From: Siphonodentalium dalli
Taxonomy: Eukaryota > Mollusca > Scaphopoda > Gadilida > Siphonodentaliidae
Length of the DNA stretch: 64,000 nt
Assembly: GCA_032622095.1 (NCBI GenBank)
Contig: CP136066.1
Coordinates: 62,030,609-62,094,608, forward strand
Direction of reading: 5' to 3'
Shown: positions 12,901 to 25,000 of the stretch, one piece after another
Layout of the letters: each line of letters opens with the position of its first letter
Position numbering within the stretch: the stretch's first letter is position 1
The notes under the pieces: model-generated
Databases searched by the model: none
What the model saw: only the letters and a program-made list of their open reading frames with translations
Told to the model about the DNA's origin: nothing
Position numbers and translations under genes: made by a program

Positions 12901-15900
12901 CGGTATAAGTTTTTGCAGATGTTGTCTATTTGTTTTTATCTCCATAGATTCTACTTCTTGTCCAATGATGAGTTGTTGGAGATTCTCGCTCAGACAAGGA
13001 ATCCACTCGCCGTGCAGCCACATCTTAGAAAATGCTTCGATGCCATTTCTAAACTCGAGTTTGGTATTCAAGGAAATGATGGAAAGTCTACACCTGATCA
13101 AGGTAAATAAATCGGTATATGGACAGTGATGGTGAGAACAATCATGCTGCATTCAGTACACATCTGTGATTAACACGATTATGGTATAGATAATCAAGCC
13201 TTGAAATAGTGTGTCTGTCATTTGCAGAATGAGGTCCCCAGAGGATGAATTTAGTGATTCTACCCCGCATAGTGGGCTAGCATCACCAAATTCACCCTCT
13301 GGGAACCTTATTCTGCTAAGGTGTAAGCAGAATGAGGTCCCCAGAGGGTGAATTTGGTGATGCTAGCCCGCTATGCGGGGTAGCATAACTAAATTCACCC
13401 TCTGGGGACCTCATTCTGCAAATGACAGGCACACTATTTCAAGGCTTGATCCTTTTAATATTATTCAGAGTGACCATTGTAAGAGTTGGTGAGAATCAGA
13501 GGAATAGGTCAAGTTTTAAATCTCAAATTGTCTATTAAAAACTGTCCAGTGTATTTCAACTTAGGTCAAATTTTCCACGCCCTAGCGATGCTCTTTTTAT
13601 TACTAAATACATCCAGAATTATCGGAAAATTCAAAACTCAATCTACTCAGTACTGATAATTCACAGTTATAAATTTAAATCAGTTTCTATTGAAGACGTA
13701 ATAGTTTTAAAGTTATTGAAAGATAAGATTTTTATAGATTACTTGAAAAATTGTTGTATTTTATTCCATAAAATTATATATACATATCTACTTTTCTTGA
13801 ATTCTTGGAAACAAATAAAATAAAAGACCACTCTCCCTCATCCTTTTTCGACATAAAATTGCGTTTGTACCCAGGTATTTATTTTTAATGGCCTTACTTG
13901 TGAAACCCTTGTTCAGGTTTGGATTGATGAGAATATTTTCAACATATTTCAGGTGAAGAGATAATATACACCAATGATATTTTGTCAATGATATCTCCGG
14001 AGAACGAGAAAGTCACTCTCGGAAAAGTGAGTCTATGTCGATACAGAACATGCTTATTATTTTTATATTGTCTGCTTGGTTTTTCCAAAATTTATGGATA
14101 TATTGCAAATAACATTAGCAATGTCATTGAAATTTATGACAATCTTAGTTAATTGAACTGGACCATACACACAAGGGTGCCTCCATCATAAAACACTGAC
14201 TTCCCATGTAAATAATGTAGATCGGCGACTGATCAGCACAGATTTACAATAATCAGAGATCGATAAACGCGATTATTTGTTTCGGTTCTTGCATTTTAAT
14301 AATTTTGTTTCACGGTGTTGATAAAATTAGTAGGGGCGGAGTCTGCACTAGAGGGAGGCGGGTTACCAGAAACTTCACTATCTTTTTATAGGCCTTACCA
14401 GTGGATGGTGGTTTTTACGTACAGTAACTTGGTTTCATGTTGAAATTAACCACCTGCACCATCTTTCCATGAAATAATGATAGGGCCTGGCATCTGAACG
14501 GAAACGATGCGACCATATCCTTTTCCCAAACTGCATTTTAAAATGTTATTTGCATTTGCAGGGCTTGAAAGCTCGAGGTAATGTGGAAGACTGGCTCGGT
14601 AAGGTAGAAGAAGCCATGTTCTCAAATCTCAGGAAACTCGTCAAACTGGCTATCACAGATTATGAACGGAAACCAAGAGAAGAATGGGTTGTAGCGCATG
14701 CCTCACAGGTGGGGACTTTTTATTTATGGCATAGTTTAGCCTGATTTTAGTGTGTCTGTCATTTGCAGAATGAGGTCAATAGAGGGTGAATTTAGTGACG
14801 CTACCCCACATAGCGGTCTAGCATCACTAAATTCACCCTCTGGGGACCTCATTCTGCTTAGGCCTCATCTTCTCTGGAAAGTTTCTTTATTATAAAATTT
14901 CTATAGAAACTTCTTCACATAGATTCTATTTCTTTTTTTTAGTTTAGTTTCTCTATATCCTCAAATTGGCAGCCGACACATTGCATAATCGACGTTCCCA
15001 ATGGGTGTACATCACAATATTCACCTTTTGGGAACTTTAAAGCTGAGTCTATTCAGACAGATGAGGCCATGCAGAATGAGGTCCCCAGAGGGTGAATTTG
15101 GTGATGCTAGCCCACTGTGCGGGATAGCATCAATACATTCACCCTCTGGGGACCTCATTCTGCAAATGACAGACACGCTATTTGCAGGCTTGGATGTTCC
15201 CTTTTTATGGATATTATATATCACATTAGGCTTTAGTATAGAAAGGGCTAAATTGTGAATACTTTCAATGAAGGCATAAATGTAGTATAACCCTTTAATG
15301 ACGGGAGCTTTCTGAATTTTTGTGAAACCCTGTGCCAATGGATTCTCTTATATATGCGAGTCGACCATAGGTCACCTTGCATATATAAGAGAATGCATTG
15401 ACTTAACAAATTTTATTATTATTTTTTATATTTATTAAATAATGAGAAAAAAATGATAATAAATTGTTAAATAATGTAAGAAATAATGATAAAAAAATGA
15501 TAAAAATTGATAAAGAATATAAGAAAAAATGATAAAAATTGTTAAAGAATGTAAGAAAAAATGATAAAATGTTATAAAATTGTTAAGAATATAAGAAAAA
15601 CGATAAAAATTGTTATAGAACGCAAGAAAAAATGATAAAAATGGTTAAAGAATATAAGAAAAAATGATAAACAATTGTATGGGCCAATGCATTCTCTTAT
15701 ATATACGAGGTGACCTATGGTCGACTCGCTCATATAAGAGAATGCATTGGCACAGGGTCTTTAGTGCTGCACCAGCGCAGCTCCCTTCATGAAAGGATTA
15801 AGGGATAAAACTGTATTTGTTTGATTTATTTTTAAAGTTTTCTTCGAATCAACTCACGACAATTCATCTCCTTATTGATCATCTTCCATAAATTTTTCAC

Positions 15901-18900
15901 TATTCCAGGTTGTGTTGACAGTGTCACAAATAATATGGTGTCGAGAACTTACTGAAATATTTGAAGGAGACTTTGAGAGACTGGAAATGCTGAGAGACTT
16001 CGAACAGAAGAGTTTTAAAGTGAGCAAATTAGGAAATTTGTGACTTACAAAATAAAATGTATAATGAGTTAATTCTTCTCTGTGAATTCAATTTAATATC
16101 AATAATAATCAAAACTTGGTATTTAGTTTAATGACAAGAAAATACAGGTCAAGTTTGAATATGGGGTCACTCCAACAAATTTGTTCTTGAGTTATAGTCC
16201 TTGTTTTCATTTCCGGATGATAACTTTGGAATTTATTTAACATTTTTTTTCGTCTCAAAACTTGGTATGTGTTTTAATCACAAGAAAACACAGGTCAAGT
16301 TTAAATTTTAGATTGGTCTGACAAATTTTGCCTGAATTACAGCCCATGTGGGACGTAGAATTTCATTTATATTCTTATGATAAATTCCTGGTCAATTGAT
16401 TTTAGGGACGGTCTGTTTCCAAACAAATGTCAGTTATTATGAGCAAACAACTCACCATATTAACCCTTTCAGTGCCAAGTCCGATTTTTGTATCAACCCA
16501 AATTTATTGATTATAATAATGTGATACATTGATGGAAAGAGCTCTTAGAGCCCTTTCCATCAATGTATCACATTATTATAATCAATACATTTGAAAAATG
16601 ATCAAGGAAATATGGGTTGATACAAAAATCGGACTTGGCACTGAAAGGGTTAAGCCATGCTCCAGCAGTGATCTTTCAGGTGTTCATACTGCATTAATTT
16701 TTTTTTTACAGGATCTGAACAAACTGGCTTGTATTGTCAGAGGGGAGATGCCGAAGTTGGCTCGTGCTACGATCTGTGCACTGATCACGTTAGATGTCCA
16801 TGGTAGAGATATGGTGTCCGAAATGTGTAGACGGGAGGTAAGATTATCTCCATGGTCCTATGAATATAACTTTTTATGGCCAAAAATGTTAACCCTTCCA
16901 TGACGGGAGCTGCGCTGGTGCAGCATTAAAGATCCTGTGCCAGTGCATTCTCTTATAGGATCTTTGATCCATGGTTTGCCAATTGCATTCCAGGCCACCT
17001 TCCACTTTCAACCACCAGATTCTAATTTTGCCCTCCCACTTACAGATTTGACTGGAAACTTATGTTTTCTAACTGTTGGAAAGGCAAATTTTATCCCTTT
17101 AATGACAGGAGCTGCGCTGGTGCAGCATTGAAGACCATGTGCCAGTGCATTCTCTTATATATGGGAGTCTTCCATAGGGAGCCTCGTATATATAAGAGTA
17201 TGCACTGGCTTACAAGATCAAGGTAAATATTGTTAGGAAAATGCATTCTATTTTATTTGCGAGGCGCCCTATGGGAGACTCGCATATATGACAGAATGCA
17301 TTGGCACAGGGTTTTCTAAAAAATTCAAGAAGCTCCAGTATCTGTTTGGAGATTTTCAAACTGGGCGCCACATGTGACAGTCTAAAATTTTACTGAAATT
17401 TGATAAATATTCCAGTTTTAACTTAATTGGTTGGAAACGTAAAATTTGGAACAGTTTCAATAGTTTTCAAGTTTTGAATTTTCATTTGCTACAAAACTCC
17501 TTAATGCCATGTACCTGAGAACAGAAAGGATTGTAACTGTCTTAAGGACTGGAAGCTAATACCTCAATATGTTCCATTCTAGGTGGAGAGTGTTACTAAC
17601 TTTGACTGGCAGAAACAGATGAGATATTACTGGGACATCGATATAGATAACTGTGTTGTGAGGATGTCCAGCTCCACCTATATATATGGTTACGAGTACC
17701 TCGGAGCACAACCCCGATTGGTCATAACTCCACTAACAGTGAGTCGTCCTATCAAATATATATTATACACTATGCATGCTTTTGATACAGTCCTATAAAT
17801 TTCTCCTATTTACAGTGAGTCAATATTTTCTTTCTAAAATAATATAAATATTATATACTATGCAAGGTTTAAATACAGTCTGATACGTTTCCCGTGAATG
17901 CATTGAAATTTATGCAACAATCTGAAGTTAAAAAGCAGGAAGCAGGCTGTCAACAATGTTTTCTGGTGGACATTGTAAATAATTTGTAGTTCCTATCTAG
18001 TTGTCACCCCGAAGCAGATTGCTAAAATTTATGGTGATCAGATCAGACATTTTCACTGTAGACCATGCTAAATATTGTTTCGGGACCTGCGAACAGGCCT
18101 GAAAAACATAAAATTTACTTTGAACAATGTCCTTACACAGGATCGTTGTTATTATACCCCCTGTAACGAAGTTATGGGTGGTATATAGGAATCATCTTGT
18201 CCCTCCGTCTGTTTGTCTAGCCTTTAGTCCGTCCATGGAAACAACTTTGACTGAGCTTGTATTCCTACATTTTTCAGTCAATTATTTATTCTTTCCACAG
18301 GATCGTTGTTATCTATGCTTAATGGGAGCCTTACAGCTGGATTTGGGAGGAGCACCAGCCGGACCCGCTGGTACGGGTAAAACAGAAACCACCAAAGATT
18401 TAGCTAAATCACTGGCCAAACAATGTGTGGTCTTCAACTGTTCTGATGGTCTCGACTACAAGGCAAGTCAATAAAGAATATTTGGATTTTAACATGTTGT
18501 TAATTTAACCCTTCCGTCAAGCCTTGAAATAGGGTGTCTTGTCATTTGCAGAATGTGGTCCCCTGAGGGTGAATTTGGTGATGCTAGCCCGCTATGCGGG
18601 GTAGCATCACTAAATTCACCCTCTGGGAACCTCATTCTGCAAATGACAGACACACTATTTAAAGGCTTGTTTATTTAACCCTTCCGTGACTGGAGCTTCA
18701 AGAAATTTTGCAAAAAAACATGTGCCAATGCATTCTGTTATATATGCGAGTCTCCCATAGGGAGCCCCACATAAATAAGGGAATACATTGGCATAACAAT
18801 ATTTACCTTGACCTTGTAAGCCAGTGCATTCTCTTATATATGTTAGGCTCCCTACAGGAAACTCCCATATATCAGAGAAAGCACTGGCACAGGATCGTTA

Positions 18901-21900
18901 ATGCTGCACCATCACAAATCCTGTCATGTAAGGGTTTTAACACTTGCTCATAGAGAGTTACATGTTTTACATTGATTTATAGTTGTTCTGATAAGATCAA
19001 AAACAATCTCTCTCCTTTTCCTCTGATCAGTCCTACAAATGAATAATAGACCATTCCAATGTATAATTTTAGAACTGAATGGGAGAATCCATTCAGTATT
19101 CAAAGGGTTAACCCTTCCATTAAATGGAGCTTCTTGACATTTTGCGAAAACCCTGTGCCAATGCATTCTCTTATATATGCGGGAGACTCGCATATATAAG
19201 AGAATGCTCTGGCAGGATCTTTAATTAATGCTGCACCAGTTTAGCTCCCGTCATGAGAGGATTAACCAGACATTTGATAGATAACTGAAATAAATAACTT
19301 TTCTCTTACAAGTGCACCAATTCCAGTTATGATAATTTATATTGATTTAACCCTTTACCCAACAAACCGGCCAAAACCGGCCAAATAAAGCTTCAACAGC
19401 CTAAAATATCTTGGGTCTGTCTCAATTGAACCATACACATATGGATATCATTGGAACTGGCTCCTTGACCACATTGTGATAGTTACAGTTATGCCCTGTG
19501 CCAATGCATTCTCTTATATATGCGAGTCGACCATAGGTCGCCTCGCATATATAAGAGAATGCATTGGCCTAAAAAAATCTTTTTTTAACACTTTTTACCA
19601 TTTTTTCTTACATTCTTTAACAATTTTATAATTTTTAATGTGTTAAGCCAATGCATTCTCTTATATATGCGAGGCGACCTATGGTCGACTCGCATATATA
19701 AGAGAATGCATTGGCACAGGGCCCTTCTGTTGGGTAAAGGGTTAACCTGACAGGAAATATTTTTAAGTATTACAAGTGCCGTGCTCATCATCTGAAACAT
19801 CTACTATTTTTGAAAATATTTTTGGCAAAAGTAGCTTTTGGCTGCAATGATATAACCGTAAAGTTTGAAGACAAATTCACTGAAAGTGTCTATTGCTCTA
19901 TGTAACTGAGTTCCCTTTTTACTTGACATTTGCTGACTTTTCTTTCTTACATTTTAGATGATGGGTAGGTTCTTCTCCGGCTTGGCTCAGTCTGGAGCAT
20001 GGTGCTGCTTTGACGAGTTTAACAGAATTTACATCGAAGTGTTGTCCGTCATTGCTCAACAGTTGATAACAATCAGGAATGCCAAGAGTGCAAAGGTTAG
20101 CTACTTACCTCACCCAGTGTTTAAAGGGAATGGTCACTTTTGTTTGCAATAAAAGCATTAGCCCTTTCAGTGCCAAGTCCGATTTTTGTATCAACCCATA
20201 TTTCCTTGATAATTTTTCAAATTTTTTGATTATAATAATGTGATACATTGATGGAAAGAGCTCTAAGTGACTTCTCCCAATTTGAAACCTCTAGGCTGGT
20301 CTCTGTGTCCACCCATTAGTCACCTCAATTATGCATTTTATCTTCTGCAAATTATGGGGCTATAGAAACTGAACAGAATGGAAAAAGTAACTAAAAACAA
20401 TGTAAATTTTAGACTGTAGATACTTCCCAAAAGATGAGTCCTTAGCCGAATGAGGTCCCCAGAGGGTGCATATGGTGATTCTAGCCCCCTGTGTTGGGTA
20501 GCATAACAAAGTGCACCCTCTGGGAACATGTTAATATGGTTACCCTTAATGTAGCCCAATTACACTGCGTGTAGTATCCTTAGTCCCACTGGCGCAGTCC
20601 CATCTCTATTGACCATTACTTTGTACAGTAATGCCCTAAGTAATCGACTCCCTAACGACAGCAGAATTATGGGTAACTTTTCAGGATTTAGTCGGAAATA
20701 TGGCTTGTTGCCATTCATCGGAAAGCTCTCCCCGAGAGCTTTCCGATGAATGGCAACAAGCCATATTTCCGACTAAATCCTGAAAAGTTACCCATAATTC
20801 TGCTGTCGTTAGGGAGTCGATTACTTAGGGCATTACTTTGTAGTTGCCAACATTTTTGTTTGAGGGACTGGAAACAAAGCTTGTGTATTGTAATTATATT
20901 CTCTGATTGACCGATACTTTGCAGTTGCCGAGGTTTATGTTTGAAGGACGAGAAATCAAGCTTGTGCAGACGTGTGCTGCCTTCATTACGATGAACCCTG
21001 GATACGCTGGAAGAACTGAACTCCCAGATAACTTGAAGGCACTGTTCCGTCCAATCGCTATGATGGTGCCAGACTACAGTGAGTATATAGAGAATACCTA
21101 CGGGTTTTGTTTGAATACCCGGATTATCTCTTGAGTGGGTACACGGAAATACAAAATTTCCACGAGCGGCTGCAAGCCGCGAGTGGAAATTATGTATTTC
21201 CTTGTACCCACGAATGAGATAATCCGGGTATTCAACCAAAACCCGTAGGTGTTCTTTTTATTATATGCGCTATAAACCGCACCAAAACTGCTAGTTTTGT
21301 CCTACAGTTCACTTCAAATTGTTAGAAAGCTTCGACATTTGCATTTTGTTTACATTCCATCAATTTATTTGCTCACCACTGAATGACAAATATCGAGCAT
21401 AGCCGCCATAAGAAATAGTCCCCATTGTTTTATTCTGAAATGATGCGAGAAAATTAATGTATACATAATTTAGTGATAAGAATATATTAAAACAAATTAG
21501 TTAACATTATAACAATTAAATAACAGTTTATGAACCGTGAAAATCAATAATTAAAACTATAGTCCGGCTGTTATTGATACGCTTTGAAACTTAATGTGAT
21601 TCGCCGCTATAAACCGGAAGTAAACTCCGAAAAAGTAATACTATTGTGTTATCCATCGAGTCGGTCAGTGTTATCCATCGAGTCGGTCAGTGTTATCCAT
21701 CGAGTCGGTCCAGGCGATGGATATAACGCTCTACGCCACGGCAATTTCCCACTATTTAATGGGGAAGCATATAATAAAAAGCTTTATTATGTGCCCAACG
21801 GTGATTTATTTTCGAAAAAATCGCTGTTAACTAAATTTTGGTATACCCTAGAAGATTTTCACTTTCACACTATAACTCACACCTGTAAACGCACCACTTG

Positions 21901-22034
21901 CGTGTACCAATGCGCTACTGGAATATTTCAAAGTACTCACAAATGAGTAGAATTATTCTTTGCTGAAATTTCTTTTTACATGGAATATAGGAATGGATTC
22001 CGTCCGGTTTTCCGACCGTCCTGAAAAGTTGTCT

Positions 22035-22068
<34 letters not shown>

Positions 22069-25000
22069 GACTAATATCAACGGATTTCAAATAGTTTTAG
22101 TATACGCCCACCTAATTTGTCATTTTCTCCCTGTTTGTGGTTTGTTTGGACCTATTTAAGTTATTGCTCACTGCAGTTTTAAGCGAAAATGTTCTTTATT
22201 TTATTTTGATGTTGAGCTACAGTTTCATTGACATTTCTCCTTATTTGACAGAATTGATTGCTGAGGTCATCCTATACTCAGAAGGTTTTGAGTCGTCGAA
22301 GAACCTCGCTCAGAAAATGACCCAGATGTACAAGCTTTGCAGCGAACAGCTGTCACAACAGGACCACTACGATTTCGGTATGAGAGCCGTAAAATCTGTG
22401 CTGGTGATGGCGGGATCACTTAAGCGTCAAAACCCAGACAAGAATGAGGACGTCGTGCTCATCAGAGCTCTCCGAGACAGTAATTTACCCAAGTTCCTTG
22501 TTGAAGACGCTGTACTTTTCAAGGTATACAATTAACCCTTTCAATCCTCTTCGCCGCATTTTAATGCAAGTCTTGAAATAGGGTGTCTGTCATTTGCAGA
22601 GGTGTAAGCAGAATGAGGTCCCCAGAGGGTGAATTTGGTGATGCTAGCCCGCTATGCGGGGGTAGCATCACTAAATTCACCCTCTGGGGGGCCTCATTCT
22701 GCAAATGACAGACACCCTATTTCAAGGCTTGTTTTAATGGCATACTACTCTGGGCTCCCAAGCTTACTGTAGTGCCAGGTTTTAAGATTTTAGTTCCATG
22801 TTTAGACATCCCTAAATAAGAATTGTAATTCAACATGAATATTTGTCTCTGAAATTCTGATTGGTCGAGAATTGCTTACTTCAGTTTTCGATCCACCGGG
22901 ATTAGGCGCTGATCTGAACTTTAACCAAGCCTTTTTGCAGAATGAGGTCCCCAGAGGGTGAATTTAGTGACGCTATCCCGCATAGCGGGCTAGCATAACT
23001 AAATTCACCCTCTGGGGACCTTATTCTGCTTAGGCTGTCAACTGATATGGCAGACCTAGGATCAGATTGAAGTTCCCCAGTTGAAGTTGGTGATGTTCAC
23101 CCATTGGGCACCTCAATTATGAATTTTATCTTCTGCAAATTAGGGGATATAGAAACTTCCTAGAAGGGAAATGTAACTAAAAACAATCTTAATTTAAGAC
23201 TACAGATACTTCCCAGAAGATGAGGCATAAGCAGAATGAGGTCTCCAGAGGGTGAATTTGGTGATGCTAGCCCGCTATCCGGGATAGCATCACTAAATTC
23301 ACCCTCTGGGGACCTCATTCTGCAAATGACAGACACGCTATTTGCAGGCTTGAGTTTAACACATTTTGACTGTCATGATAATGAGCATTAAATATGTCAC
23401 TGCACGTAAATCGCGTAATCGAGTCAACCGCTCACAGATGCCTGCAAAAAACATGGCCACTGGTGGCCTTATTGGATTTTATTCTTTGCAAGGCTAATTC
23501 CTTTAGCAATCCTACAGACCACATCCCTCATCCGATCATCACCAATCTTCATATTGATCTCCCGGAGTGACCACTAGATGAGAGCTATAAAATTTGTTTT
23601 AACTTTTAATTTCATTGGAATACATGGCCGCTAGCGCCCATCTTGGATTTGACTTTTTATATATATATCTCTTCATGTTGACATCTAGTATTACTTACAC
23701 ATTTCAACTTTCCGCATTCCTAATCGCTCCATTGACTGTAACACATGAAATTATTCCCTGTCCAAGTTGAGCTACAGCGTCATTGACACATTTTTCAGGC
23801 AATCCTTCAAGATCTGTTCCCGGGAGTGGAGATTCCCGAACATGACTATGGCCTACTTAAATGCGAGATAGAAGATGTGTCCGTAAATCGAGGCCTTCAG
23901 GCGATACAATCTCAGGTGGCTAAGGTCATCCAGCTCTATGAGACGATGATTGTACGGCATGGTGTCATGTTGGTAGGACCAACTGGTGGCGGAAAGACCA
24001 CAGTCCTCAGGGTATGTTTATTAAAGCCACATTGCTGTTTGACTCCAAAATACACATAATAGTATTCGCTTTTGAATTTGTCCCGTTTTTGAAATACATA
24101 GATAAATACCTGAACTATCTATCAATGAGCGTTATGTGTTAACCCTTTGGCGAGTAGAACGACATATATGTCGTCTATCGGTTGAGGAGTAGAACGACAT
24201 ATATGTCGTTTCAGGGAAGTGTTATTTTATGTAGACATAACTTCAATAAATCATCTGATTTATAAATGATTTGTATAGGAGTTATTTTTATTAATATATT
24301 GTCCAAAATGTATAAGTGCAATTGATTATGATAACACACGTTAACAAAAAATGCACATAAATTAAAACAAATTATTGGGCCCTTTTGACCGAACTTGTTA
24401 ATAATTATTGCTATGACGTTGACGTTAAATTTACTCATGACGTCATGTATATGACGTTACAGATACTCTCCAAAGGGTTAAAGAAAGATGCATTGAAGTC
24501 ATAAAAAATACAACTTCGAGTAACATAATTATGAAATGTTATGATTTTATACCGGTCTATAAAATATCAGTAATAGTATGATCAAAATTCTACTGGAAAG
24601 TTTGGTCTGTTAGTCCTGGAATTTCACTTCGAAAAATAGGTACGACCACTGATAGAAGTTCACGTGTTTCAAACAAGTAATGAGCAGTATTTTATTAACC
24701 TTCACAACATTCTCTTGTAATTCCTAATCAATTGCCATAACAATATTCTCTTTATCGTTGTAGATTCTTGAGGACACAATAAATAATCTTCATGCTAAAG
24801 GCCTTGATGACCCATTCTACCAACCCGTACACACCTTCACGATGAATCCAAAGTCAATCACCATGGAGGAGCTGTACGGCGGTATTAACAAGCTCACGCT
24901 GGAGTGGAGTGATGGTCTCATGGCCATGACGATCAGGCACTGTGTTCAGGTTAGTTGCTTATTTTTATATGCTTATTTTTATACGTTTTTAAAAGCTGGA

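Noticed and set aside
20715-21239. 174-residue frame on the minus strand
   Set aside because: It is antisense to exon 21, a palindromic MITE and an inverted repeat.
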